A stretch of 64,000 nt of DNA from Pseudoalteromonas peptidolytica. Lineage in GTDB: Bacteria; Pseudomonadota; Gammaproteobacteria; Enterobacterales; Alteromonadaceae. This document shows positions 7,531 through 15,509 of the stretch, one piece after another. Numbering within the stretch: position 1 is the stretch's first letter; each line of letters starts with the position of its first letter. The notes under the pieces were generated by a model. That model did no database searches, had not been told where the DNA came from, and was given only the letters and a program-made list of their open reading frames with translations. The stretch is from positions 1 through 64,000 of the forward strand of contig NZ_WEHZ01000030.1 of NCBI RefSeq assembly GCF_012641745.1, given 5' to 3'. Position numbers and translations under genes: made by a program.

Positions 7531-7998
7531 TCAACGGATCGGTAATATGCGTTTTGCAAAAGTTTGCTTTAGGACAATCGTTGATTCAATCCCGCTAATG
7601 ACCTTACAGGCGCCCAGTTGATGTTTGGCAAATTGCTCATAACTAGGTAAATCCTTTGCTACGATTTCCAATAAATAATCATAACTGCCAGAGATCACAG
7701 AACAGCTGATCACCTGATCTTCAGATTCTACGTGTTGTTCAAATAACTGGGCAGCAGCTGCGGTATTTTCACTGAGTTTTATAAACGCATAAACCAAGAT
7801 ACTCAAATTAACCTGCGTTCTATCTAGTGCAGCATGATAACCAGAAATCACCCCCGTCTCTTGTAACCGCTTTACGCGTCGTAGACAAGGGGTATCAGAA
7901 AGGTTGGCTTTTTCAGCGAGTGAGGCATTACTCAAACGGGCATTATGTTGTAATGCGGCCAGGAGCAGTTTGTCCTTAGCATCAAGATTTTCTGACAT
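7531..7998 (-). CDS. Lrp/AsnC family transcriptional regulator
   Basis: A 155-residue regulator: an N-terminal winged helix-turn-helix (LDAKDKLLLAALQHNARLS, then NASLAEKANLSDTPCLRRVK, residues 4-60) and a C-terminal RAM ligand-binding domain (SCSVISGSYDYLLEIVAKDL). The longest frame adds 35 unusual residues; the ATG at 7998 matches the family start. It is transcribed divergently from the PrnB-like gene with 116 bp between starts. By analogy with the Lrp-type KynR next to kynurenine genes in pseudomonads, it may sense tryptophan or kynurenine and control that operon. Confidence 0.9.
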   Translation of the reverse strand: MSENLDAKDKLLLAALQHNARLSNASLAEKANLSDTPCLRRVKRLQETGVISGYHAALDRTQVNLSILVYAFIKLSENTAAAAQLFEQHVESEDQVISCSVISGSYDYLLEIVAKDLPSYEQFAKHQLGACKVISGIESTIVLKQTFAKRILPIR

Positions 7999-8114
7999 AA
8001 GCGAAATAAAAGAGTGATTATTGCTAATCAGTATTAAACTTTTAGAGAAAATTGGCAAATTATGCTCTTGGTGATTTGTTAGCCTTAATAATGGAATAAT
8101 CACGAGAAGTAATC

Positions 8115-9302
8115 ATGAGTTCATTAGCCGTACAATTTGATGCTTGGATCAGAGGGCAGTTTGTTGACATAAACGATAAGCTTGAGCACCTTTACTGGCA
8201 GCAACAAGATAAAGCGAACGTTGAAGGCGTTGGCGAAGCACTAAAAATACAGTTACAAGAAGAAGGTAATCGACTGATCCAAGCCTTATTGGAGGAAGGC
8301 AATACCGATGAAGGATTTGATCAAGCTTTTGATTTATTAGGCAATGTTGGGCTTTTTATGGCCGCATGTCGGCGTCATGAAATTACCGAACCAAGTCGCG
8401 AACAGGCTTCGCCATTAAAACAAGCTTCTGCACTTGCTATGCACATTGGTGCCTCTTTGGGGGTTACACCAAGGTTTGCTACCGCACATCTCACTACCCA
8501 TAATCGCGCAGTGAATGGGGTATATAAACGCTTTACTTCACACCCCGCAGAGCGCTTATTTATTGACTACAATACTCAGGCTATTCTTGCCTATAAACGA
8601 GCGTCCGAATCGTTAATGAAGGTACATCATTTGGGCATTTCTCATCCCATGTCATTGGTGCTACTCAAACAAGTTAAGCAAGCGCTGCTTGAAGTAATAG
8701 AGTCTAATCGAGCATTGTTTAATGCCTTAGACGCTGAAGCGTTCTTCTATGTGGTGCGCCCTTACTACAAACCATACCGAGTTGGTAAAGAAGTCTATCG
8801 TGGCGCTAACGCTGGAGATTTTGCGGGTATCAATGTTATCGATATGATGTTGGGATTGTGTCCAGCTAATGATATTAGTTATGGTCAAATGCTGGTGGAA
8901 AAATTCTTATTTATGATGCCTGAAGATCAAGCTACATTACGAGAGTGTATGCGTACACCTAATCTTATGGATGCTTTTTTGGCAGCATTGAATACACCAA
9001 AGCGTGAGTGGTTTGCGCCTGCTGCTAATTTGTTTGTGCAAGTATGTAAACTCCATGGCGATACAGCTATTCAGCATCATAATCAACTGGTAGAAAAGTA
9101 TATTGCCAAACCTTCGCAGGCGATGCAGCAACAGCATTTGAGTAAGGTGACAGCCAGTGGTCCACCTTTAGAAGTCCTATTGCAGCAGCTTGCGGACTTG
9201 CGCGATCGTAGGGCGGCGGCTAACCGCGACGATATCTTTACACGATACAATGACTTGAAACGACTGCGTGAGGCGCTAGGAGAACAGAATGACAACCTTT
9301 AA
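8115..9302 (+). CDS. PrnB-like haem dioxygenase-superfamily protein (DUF1864)
   Basis: A 395-residue protein of the DUF1864/PrnB family, related in fold to tryptophan and indoleamine 2,3-dioxygenases. PrnB (monodechloroaminopyrrolnitrin synthase) rearranges chlorotryptophan. Family blocks are RPYYKPYRVGKEVYRGANAG, then DFAGINVIDMMLGL, near residues 220-255. The nearest relative I recall is the structurally solved Shewanella SO4414. It overlaps the kynureninase-like gene by 14 bases, so the pair is translationally coupled. No classical kynA or kynB is in the window. The inferred role is a tryptophan-type oxidation feeding the next enzyme; the substrate is not proven. Confidence 0.8.
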   Translation: MSSLAVQFDAWIRGQFVDINDKLEHLYWQQQDKANVEGVGEALKIQLQEEGNRLIQALLEEGNTDEGFDQAFDLLGNVGLFMAACRRHEITEPSREQASPLKQASALAMHIGASLGVTPRFATAHLTTHNRAVNGVYKRFTSHPAERLFIDYNTQAILAYKRASESLMKVHHLGISHPMSLVLLKQVKQALLEVIESNRALFNALDAEAFFYVVRPYYKPYRVGKEVYRGANAGDFAGINVIDMMLGLCPANDISYGQMLVEKFLFMMPEDQATLRECMRTPNLMDAFLAALNTPKREWFAPAANLFVQVCKLHGDTAIQHHNQLVEKYIAKPSQAMQQQHLSKVTASGPPLEVLLQQLADLRDRRAAANRDDIFTRYNDLKRLREALGEQNDNL

Positions 9303-10395
9303 AGATGATTTTCACTTAGCGCCTGGCCATTATTTATTAAGTCACTCAGTTGGTCGTATGTTGAAATCAGCCGAGGCTGATTTTCAACAGAAGTTTATTA
9401 TGCCATGGCAGCAGCAGAATCAAGAACCTTGGCAGCAATGGCTCGATGGTATCGAGCGATTTACCAGTGCACTGGCTGAATTGCTGAGCTCAGAAGCTAG
9501 GCTATTTTGTCCACAAACCAATTTGTCTAGCGGCTTAACAAAGTGGGCGATGAGCTTGCCTGAGAGTGGTATTCGCAAAGTTCGTGTATTGATGAGTGAA
9601 CAAGATTTCCCGAGCATGGGATTTGCGCTACAAAATGCGTTGGATAATGTCGAGATTGTGTATATTCCAGAGTCATTTGATATGTATGATCTTGCGGTAT
9701 GGCAGCAATATATCGATGAGCAAATTGATTGGGTTTTTGTGAGCCATGTATACTCCAATAGTGGCCAGCAGGCACCGGTGGCTGAAATTATTCAATATGC
9801 AAAACAACAGGGTTGTCGCACCATTATTGATATCGCTCAGTCACTTTGTGTGCTGCCTATAAACTTAAATAAATGGGATGCTGATTGTGTCGTAGGATCT
9901 TGTGTTAAATGGAGTTGTGCAGGTCCCGGGGCTGGTTTTATGTGGGTGAATAAAAGTATCCTACCTTATTGCGAACCAAAAGATGTTGGCTGGTTTTCTC
10001 ATCAAAACCCATTCGAGTTTAATATCCATCATTTTGAACCTAATGAGAGTGCGCTACGCTTTTGGGGAGGCACACCAAGCGTTGCGCCATATATCTATGC
10101 AGGTCATAGCCTGAATTATTTTGTAAACGTAGGTATTAACACGGTGCGTGAACACAACGTTACCTTGTTGGCAAAACTCCAAAAGGCATTACCTGAATTT
10201 TATTACTCTCCGACAGATCAGAGTATGTGTTCTGGAACCGCTATTCTAGATTTTGGGCCATATCATGAACAAGTCAGATCGCGTCTTAAGCAAGCCAACA
10301 TTGCAGTTGATAATAGACGTTACGGTATCCGTGTTTCACCTCACATTTATAACGATCAGGCAGATATTGAGGCGCTGCTTCATGTTGTTAATTAG
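9289..10395 (+). CDS. Kynureninase-like PLP enzyme (aminotransferase class V fold)
   Basis: A 368-residue PLP-dependent enzyme. The segment VVGSCVKWSCAGPGAGFMWV (about residues 203-222) matches the kynureninase PLP-lysine region (GCxYKYxxGGPGAP), and FVSHVYSNSGQQAP resembles its substrate-site segment. It is shorter than typical kynureninases (about 415) and has DIAQSL where kynureninases have DxAHxxG, so specificity may differ. CTAGGAG precedes the ATG, which lies inside the PrnB-like gene. The product would be anthranilate plus alanine if it is a true kynureninase. The 3' end overlaps the convergent MBL gene by 4 bases. Confidence 0.75.
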   Translation: MTTFKDDFHLAPGHYLLSHSVGRMLKSAEADFQQKFIMPWQQQNQEPWQQWLDGIERFTSALAELLSSEARLFCPQTNLSSGLTKWAMSLPESGIRKVRVLMSEQDFPSMGFALQNALDNVEIVYIPESFDMYDLAVWQQYIDEQIDWVFVSHVYSNSGQQAPVAEIIQYAKQQGCRTIIDIAQSLCVLPINLNKWDADCVVGSCVKWSCAGPGAGFMWVNKSILPYCEPKDVGWFSHQNPFEFNIHHFEPNESALRFWGGTPSVAPYIYAGHSLNYFVNVGINTVREHNVTLLAKLQKALPEFYYSPTDQSMCSGTAILDFGPYHEQVRSRLKQANIAVDNRRYGIRVSPHIYNDQADIEALLHVVN

Positions 10396-11141
10396 CGACC
10401 GAGACCCAAAGCGCGCTTTGTTTTCTTTTTCACAGAGCGCCAATGGGTCATTGGTTGTTTAGGCGCATTTGCGATTAACGCATCGAAATCAATGTCGCTT
10501 GCAGGCACTTCTCCTTGATGTGCCAATATCAAGGAGTGAGGCTGCAATGCTTTTACTTTGGCTAGCGACAATCGATATAATCGAGGATAGAAGACTGGAA
10601 AGGGTGCAACAAACTGCCCTTTTACCTTGACGGTCAAATCTGCAACATACATACGCCCGCTAGGTTGATGTAGTAAGCTAATGTCTCTGTCAGTATGGCC
10701 TGGGGTATGAATAGCTTGCCACTGCTCGAAATAAGGCAGCTTATCACCATCGGCCAAGAAAAAGTCTGGTGCAAGGCGTCTTGGGTACCACAGGTTACGT
10801 TTCGCTTTACGCTTTCTTCCTGCAACCCATAGAGCCAACGCCATATCAGAAAGGTGCATCATGACACCATCGATACCACGATACCACTGACTGGGTGCAT
10901 TTGCCGTCGCTATTTTAGCGCCCGTGAGTTTTCTGAGTTTGTGCGCACCACCGGCATGATCTGGGTGCATATGTGTGACGACAATAAGTTTGAGTGCACT
11001 AAGAGGTTTTTGTAGTTGCTGAATAAAATGGCAGACCACGTCAACATCGGCACGACAGCAGCCATCAAGTAACAGTAGCTCTGAGCCGTGCTCAACCAAA
11101 TAAATATGTTGAATATAACCTTCTAAGGTATGGATTTTCAT
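10392..11141 (-). CDS. MBL-fold metallohydrolase
   Basis: A 249-residue metallo-beta-lactamase-fold hydrolase. The THMHPDHAGG motif (about residues 56-65) supplies the first metal ligands, HTPGHTDRDI near residue 150 the next His, and ADLTVK the bridging Asp region. No signal peptide is seen, so it is cytoplasmic. Glyoxalase II-like or lactonase-like activity is possible, but the sequence does not decide. It is a single gene ending against the kynureninase-like gene. The C-terminus is basic (KKKTKRALGLGR). Confidence 0.85.
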   Translation of the reverse strand: MKIHTLEGYIQHIYLVEHGSELLLLDGCCRADVDVVCHFIQQLQKPLSALKLIVVTHMHPDHAGGAHKLRKLTGAKIATANAPSQWYRGIDGVMMHLSDMALALWVAGRKRKAKRNLWYPRRLAPDFFLADGDKLPYFEQWQAIHTPGHTDRDISLLHQPSGRMYVADLTVKVKGQFVAPFPVFYPRLYRLSLAKVKALQPHSLILAHQGEVPASDIDFDALIANAPKQPMTHWRSVKKKTKRALGLGR

Positions 11142-11233
11142 TAGTCATACTCATATCCCTAATCAGATATCAACATAGCATAGGTTAAAGACATCTGACC
11201 AGTTGTCATATGAACGTGATAAATTTCAGGCAT

Positions 11234-11258
11234 AAAAAAACCGCAATTAAGCGGTTTT
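11234..11258 (-). terminator. Terminator of the tRNA-Ser pair
   Basis: Read on the minus strand, AAAACCGC-TTAATT-GCGGTTTT is followed by more Ts (seven in a row in all). It lies 11 bases beyond the 3' end of the tRNA-Ser(GCU) gene. Confidence 0.85.
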
Positions 11259-11269
11259 CTTATAAGTCA

Positions 11270-11362
11270 TGGCGGAGGGGGAGGGATTCGAACCCTCGAT
11301 AGGGCTACAAACCCTATACTCCCTTAGCAGGGGAGCGCCTTCAGCCACTCGGCCACCTCTCC
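11270..11362 (-). tRNA. tRNA-Ser (anticodon GCU)
   Basis: The minus strand reads GGAGAGGTGGCCGAGTGGCT at the 5' end and TCCCCCTCCGCCA at the 3' end, with an encoded CCA. The anticodon arm CTCCC-CTGCTAA-GGGAG gives GCU, reading AGC and AGU. The long variable arm (TATAGGGTTTGTAGCCCTAT) is typical of serine tRNAs. Length is 93 nt. Confidence 0.97.
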
Positions 11363-11380
11363 GGCGCAATACTTTAAAAA

Positions 11381-11471
11381 TGGCGGAGAGATAGGGATTT
11401 GAACCCTAGATACGCTATTAACGTATGCCGGTTTTCAAGACCGGTGCTTTCAACCACTCAGCCATCTCTCC
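11381..11471 (-). tRNA. tRNA-Ser (anticodon UGA)
   Basis: The minus strand starts GGAGAGATGGCTGAGTGGTT and ends CTCTCCGCCA. The anticodon arm CCGGT-CTTGAAA-ACCGG gives UGA, reading UCA and other UCN codons. A long variable arm around ACGTTAATAGCGT is present. It lies 18 bases upstream of tRNA-Ser(GCU) and both are probably on one transcript. Confidence 0.97.
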
Positions 11472-11481
11472 ATGGGCAAAG

Positions 11482-11510
11482 ATAATACTTAGCGATTTAA
11501 GCGCTGTAAA
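11482..11510 (-). promoter_or_regulatory. Promoter of the tRNA-Ser pair
   Basis: On the minus strand TTTACA (-35, 11505-11510) and TATTAT (-10, 11482-11487) are separated by 17 bases, close to sigma-70 consensus spacing. The -10 lies 10 bases before the tRNA 5' end, so transcription would begin almost at the tRNA. Confidence 0.7.
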
Positions 11511-11656
11511 CCATTTTTAAACTGTTTGCTTAAAAAATGTTCTAAAAATAGGTTTTTTTTAAAATTGTGCCAGAAATTAGCGGTTTGACAGGGGGATTTT
11601 ATCAAAAGTACTGGTTGAAGTGATGCTTTTGTGGTCTATTTAAACAAATGCTGACG

Positions 11657-11686
11657 AGAGCATGGCGGGTTGGGACGCCATGCTCT
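11657..11686 (-). terminator. Strong stem-loop after the 48-codon gene candidate
   Basis: AGAGCATGGCG / CGCCATGCTCT is a perfect 11-bp stem with an 8-base loop, 8 bases beyond the stop of the small gene at 11695-11841. Only a weak T-rich tract follows on the minus strand, so it may terminate poorly or mainly protect the 3' end. Confidence 0.6.
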
Positions 11687-11694
11687 GTGCAGAC

Positions 11695-11841
11695 TTACTT
11701 ATACATAATCACGCCTTTTAACGCTAAGTGTTGACCACAGACTGCGAGCCACTTCGTCAAATTGAGTCGACGTTGTTTCGTTGCTTGCGTTTGGTTAAGC
11801 GTGTTTTGTGATGGGCTGCAAGGCGCAGCTGAATTAAGCAT
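11695..11841 (-). CDS. Candidate 48-residue small protein
   Basis: An open frame too short for usual cut-offs, read directly from the minus strand. ATTAGGAGCCAGAC precedes the ATG (an AGGAG ribosome-binding site at good spacing), and the stop is followed at once by a strong stem-loop. The product begins MLNSAAPCSPSQNTLNQTQA, has a basic middle (TKQRRLNLTKWL) and ends in ALKGVIMYK. It has no signal peptide. I do not recognise it. Start signal, length and terminator together make it plausible; it could also be a regulatory RNA with a fortuitous frame. The rest of 11473-12126 is AT-rich and shows nothing else I can support. Confidence 0.45.
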   Translation of the reverse strand: MLNSAAPCSPSQNTLNQTQATKQRRLNLTKWLAVCGQHLALKGVIMYK

Positions 11842-12126
11842 GTCTGGCTCCTAATTAAACTATGGTTGAAAACAAGGCTATTTTGCACGCAGTTTGTTCA
11901 AATTTAAAACGATAAAAATTACTGTTTTCGGATAAAAATAACTAATGTATTTTGTGTTTTTCCCTGTTTGTAAAATTGTGGTTTTGCATATTTATGCGAA
12001 TGGGTATTTATCTTGTGTTCGATTAACTTCAATTAAATCATTTGTTTGGTTTTCTTTGTTTTGTGTGCCAATTGTTTTATTGGTTGTTTATTCATATAAG
12101 TTGATTTTTTGTATTTGAGAGGCTTT

Positions 12127-12969
12127 ATGCTGGTGGTGGTTAACCCTTTATCGGGTGCTGAGGGAGATGCGCAGATCGCATGGTTAAAGCAACAATTAAA
12201 ACAACAGCAGATAACGGCAACTTGGTTTAATACCACCGGCAACTTTGTATCAGACAGAGATGCAATAGTAAAAGCGACGACGACAGGGACGACAGTAGTA
12301 GTAATTGGTGGAGATGGCACCTTACACTTAGTTGCCAACGCCATCGCTCGGCGTAATAATCCACTCGCCTTGCTTCCTGCTGGTACGGGTAATGATTTTG
12401 CACGGCAGTTTAACTACTCCAAAGCACAGTGGCGAGCTGCCGTATTTTCAGATCAAGTTACCAATATTGACTTGGGTAAAGTAGATAGCCGCTGGTTTGT
12501 TAATGTTGCAGGCGTTGGGTTTAACGCGCATGTAATGAATAATTTGGGGCAAAAGAAGCGCTTGGGAAAGCTTAGCTATACCTATGCGGGATTAATTTCG
12601 CTATTTAGTGCAAAATCAATCTGCTATCACAGTAAAACATGGCCTGAGCACGGTATGATGCTGTTGCTCGCCAATGGTAAACACTTTGGTGCAGGGCTAA
12701 CTCCTGCGCCTATGGCCAGCTTGAATGATGGGCAATTGGAGCTGCTGTGGTTTACACCGAAAACACATTGGCAGCGGGTGGTAGTATTTGCCAGTATGTT
12801 GCTTAAGCGCCATATTGGCGCGAAAAATGTGCATCACGACCGTATTACCGAACTTTGTATAGCACAAGCGGGATATGATATTGAGGCCGATGGTGAAATT
12901 GTTGGGCGCACACCAGCAACCATCACATGTTGCCGCCAAGCGTTGAGCATAAAAAAAGCGCCATCATAA
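12127..12969 (+). CDS. Diacylglycerol kinase-type lipid kinase (YegS-like)
   Basis: A 280-residue lipid kinase of the DAGK catalytic family. The N-terminal VVNPLSG, the nucleotide-binding VVIGGDGTLHLVANAI (about residues 63-78) and LLPAGTGNDFARQFN (about residues 88-102) are diagnostic. A C-terminal DIEADGEIVG segment is the second conserved site. It would phosphorylate a lipid such as diacylglycerol or a sphingoid/phosphatidyl substrate at the membrane. The ATG at 12127 is chosen because GAGAGG lies 5 bases before it; a TTG at 12109 extends the frame. It is monocistronic. Confidence 0.9.
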   Translation: MLVVVNPLSGAEGDAQIAWLKQQLKQQQITATWFNTTGNFVSDRDAIVKATTTGTTVVVIGGDGTLHLVANAIARRNNPLALLPAGTGNDFARQFNYSKAQWRAAVFSDQVTNIDLGKVDSRWFVNVAGVGFNAHVMNNLGQKKRLGKLSYTYAGLISLFSAKSICYHSKTWPEHGMMLLLANGKHFGAGLTPAPMASLNDGQLELLWFTPKTHWQRVVVFASMLLKRHIGAKNVHHDRITELCIAQAGYDIEADGEIVGRTPATITCCRQALSIKKAPS

Positions 12970-12982
12970 AATGGCGCTAAAA
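12951..12982 (-). terminator. Terminator of the DMT transporter gene
   Basis: Stem AGCGCCAT / ATGGCGCT with a 6-base loop. On the minus strand it is followed by seven Ts, so it terminates the gene at 13011-13925. It overlaps the last codons of the lipid kinase gene and also has four As and a T-poor flank on the plus strand. Confidence 0.75.
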
Positions 12983-13010
12983 AGTAAGAAGCCAAAGTAT
13001 TGGTAAAACC

Positions 13011-13925
13011 TCAACTTCTAACTGGGGACCGAATGGACAACCATGTGTAAATGCGATCCAAAGGAGTTAATACAATTGCATTGCCAAGGATGACCAAAAT
13101 AAATCCAATGAACGTATTTTGTTGCCATTCAAAGCCTTCAAACAAAGTGCTCAACGCTACAGCAACAAACGGAAATAACACAATTAAATAACTGGCTTTC
13201 TCTGGACCAATATTCTTGAGCAAAGAGAAATAACAACCAAAAGCAATGACGGTGCCAAATACACTAAGATAAATAAGTGACCACCAATAAGATGCAGGAG
13301 CTTGGTTGATAAATTGATGCTCACTGAAGGCCACATAAGTGGCCAGCATGATGGCGCTATATAGCATACCCCAAGCATTTCCTGCCATTACATCAATTTG
13401 CTGGTTTGAGTTACGCACGCTCACCATATTGCCAAGTGACGCGACTACTGTTCCCGATAGAGCTAATAATAACCCCATGAAGGCATCGCTTTGCAAATCA
13501 AATGCGACCAAATCGTGCCAAAATAAGCTGACTATACCAAGCGTGCCGAGCGACGCACCAAAGTAAATACGTTTGGCAATTGGCTTGGCAAAAAACAGCT
13601 TTGTATTAATGATATTGACGACTAGCAATAAAGAAAATGCAATCGAAGCCATTGCCGAATTTAAATGTGCTTGAGCCCAATACAGAAATAAATAGTTAGC
13701 ACCAAAGTTACACAGAGCGAGTAAAATAAAAAAGCCATGATCGCGGCGGCAAAAGCGCATCGGCACCCGTTTGTAAAAAACAAATACCCACATACAGATC
13801 GCCGCAAGACCAAAACGGTAAAATAGTGATACAAACTCATTAACGTTGCCTAGCTGATACTCGATGGCCAGCCAAGTTGAGCCCCATATCAACACGGTAA
13901 TAGTATAGAGAAACAGATTTTTCAT
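13011..13925 (-). CDS. DMT-family transporter (EamA)
   Basis: A 304-residue inner-membrane protein with about ten hydrophobic segments in two EamA repeats; it starts LFLYTITVLIWGSTWLAIEY, the usual EamA N-terminus. Members export amino acids or other metabolites. It is transcribed divergently from a MocR-type regulator, with an inverted-repeat operator between them, a common arrangement in which the regulator controls the transporter. Substrate is not known. A terminator follows at 12951-12982. Confidence 0.9.
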   Translation of the reverse strand: MKNLFLYTITVLIWGSTWLAIEYQLGNVNEFVSLFYRFGLAAICMWVFVFYKRVPMRFCRRDHGFFILLALCNFGANYLFLYWAQAHLNSAMASIAFSLLLVVNIINTKLFFAKPIAKRIYFGASLGTLGIVSLFWHDLVAFDLQSDAFMGLLLALSGTVVASLGNMVSVRNSNQQIDVMAGNAWGMLYSAIMLATYVAFSEHQFINQAPASYWWSLIYLSVFGTVIAFGCYFSLLKNIGPEKASYLIVLFPFVAVALSTLFEGFEWQQNTFIGFILVILGNAIVLTPLDRIYTWLSIRSPVRS

Positions 13926-13974
13926 GATCGGCTCTAAATTAAAACAACAGTAGATGTGCGTAGTGTACGCTGCT

Positions 13975-14021
13975 ATTCTGTATAAGCTATATACAGAATT
14001 TGTTATTTTAAACCTATACAG
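13975..14021. promoter_or_regulatory. Operator between DMT exporter and MocR regulator
   Basis: ATTCTGTATA (13975-13984) and TATACAGAAT (13990-13999) form a perfect 10-bp inverted repeat with a 5-base spacer. A third half-site CTATACAGATT follows at about 14013-14023, giving two direct copies of TATACAGA plus one inverted. MocR-type regulators commonly bind such combined sites between divergent genes. The spacing excludes a LexA box. Confidence 0.55.
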
Positions 14022-14033
14022 ATTATTTTATTT

Positions 14034-15509
14034 ATGAGTACAGTGATCGAGCGTCAGCAATCCGCTTTTTTATATCAACAAGTAATCCAAATGATTTTAT
14101 TAATGGCGGAGCAAGCGTCTATTTTGCCGGGAGAAAAACTGCCATCACTTCGCGCAATGGCGCAAAATCTGAATGTCAGTATTCCAACTGTTAAGCAGGC
14201 CTATCAAACACTAGAGGCGCAAGGAAAGGTCATCGCGAAAGAAAAGTCAGGTTATTTCTTATGTGAAGATCCTCCTGTAAAACATTCACCGAAACGCGCA
14301 AGATTGCCAGCCAACCCTGTCGTTGTGAATAAACAGGCATTGATTGAGCAGGTGTACTGTGGCATTCATCAATCGCACGCTGTGCCACTGGGGATTGCAA
14401 ATCCAATTGCGATCGCAGGTACAGAGCAGGTGCTCGCAAAAATCATGCGCCGAGTGATGAAAGAAGCTGGCAGTGAGTTGATTAATTATGGTCCGATGGA
14501 TGGTTTGGATAGTTTAAAAAAACAAATAATAAGGCGTTATTTGGATATGGGGCTGGCAGTTAGCATGGATGAGCTTGTTATTACTAATGGTGCTCAAGAG
14601 GCGCTAGCAATTGCGCTACAGGCGGTAACACACCCTGGTGATGTCATCGCTATTGAGTCGCCATGCTACTTCGGCATTGTTGAGCTAGTAGAAAACTTAG
14701 GGCTGAAAGCAATTGAAATACCTGTGTGCCCTGACGATGGTATTTGGCTTGATGATTTAGAGAAAGCTTTGGATAAACATGATATTCGTGCTTGCGTCTT
14801 TTCTACCAGTATAAGTAACCCGCTGGGAAGTTATATGCCAGATGCTCGACGCGCGCAATTAGTGGAGTTACTGGAGCAGCGAGAGGTGGTGCTGATAGAG
14901 GATGATGTATATGGCGATCTCTACTTTACCGAACAGCGTGGTATACCTGCGCAGGCTTACAGTAAAAAGGGGTTAGTGATCACCTGTGCTTCATTTTCAA
15001 AAACGGCAGCACCAAGCTACCGAGTTGGCTGGATGGTAGCGTCACAATTTAGTGCAAAAGCGAAGCGTATCAAACGCGCATTGAGTTGTTCATCCTCTTT
15101 GATGAACCAATGGGCTTTAGCGGATTTTCTCAGCTCAGGAGGATACGAGCGCCACTTAAAGCTCGTTCGCAAACGGCTCATTGAAAATCGTGATCGCATG
15201 ATCCTTGCGGTAAATTTTGCATTTGGGGATGAGGTTCGTGTTAGTCGCCCCAAAGGTGGGTGCGTGCTGTGGCTAGATTTGGGTAAGCAAGTAGATGGCG
15301 CTGTTTTATTCCAGCAAGCGTTAGCAGCAGGTATTAGCATCACACCTGGCACGCTTTTTAGCGCGAGTAAAAAATATCAAAACTGTATTCGTATAAGCTA
15401 TGGCTTACCATGGTCAGATGAATTGGAACAAGCCATTGTAACATTGGGTAAACTGGCTGAAATACAAAGAAAAAGGGGGGATCTGACCCCCTTTAATGGT
15501 ATTACTTAA
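14034..15509 (+). CDS. MocR-type (GntR-aminotransferase) transcriptional regulator
   Basis: A 491-residue fusion: an N-terminal GntR winged helix (PGEKLPSLRAMAQNLNVSIP, then TVKQAYQTLEAQGKVIA, residues about 30-75) and a large aminotransferase class I-like domain. The domain keeps the PLP-site parts NGAQEALAIALQ, FSTSISNPLG and the lysine motif SFSKTAAPSYRVGW. Members bind PLP and sometimes an amino-acid-type ligand rather than catalysing transamination. It is divergent from the EamA exporter and probably regulates it through the site at 13975-14021. The last 8 bases overlap the convergent DUF2884 gene. Confidence 0.92.
   Translation: MSTVIERQQSAFLYQQVIQMILLMAEQASILPGEKLPSLRAMAQNLNVSIPTVKQAYQTLEAQGKVIAKEKSGYFLCEDPPVKHSPKRARLPANPVVVNKQALIEQVYCGIHQSHAVPLGIANPIAIAGTEQVLAKIMRRVMKEAGSELINYGPMDGLDSLKKQIIRRYLDMGLAVSMDELVITNGAQEALAIALQAVTHPGDVIAIESPCYFGIVELVENLGLKAIEIPVCPDDGIWLDDLEKALDKHDIRACVFSTSISNPLGSYMPDARRAQLVELLEQREVVLIEDDVYGDLYFTEQRGIPAQAYSKKGLVITCASFSKTAAPSYRVGWMVASQFSAKAKRIKRALSCSSSLMNQWALADFLSSGGYERHLKLVRKRLIENRDRMILAVNFAFGDEVRVSRPKGGCVLWLDLGKQVDGAVLFQQALAAGISITPGTLFSASKKYQNCIRISYGLPWSDELEQAIVTLGKLAEIQRKRGDLTPFNGIT

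Noticed and set aside
12033..12344. 103-codon minus-strand open frame opposite the lipid kinase start
   Set aside because: It overlaps the kinase N-terminus and upstream AT-rich DNA and resembles no protein family.
13975..13999. LexA (SOS) box
   Set aside because: The CTGT and ACAG half-sites are separated by 11 bases rather than the 8 needed for a LexA site.
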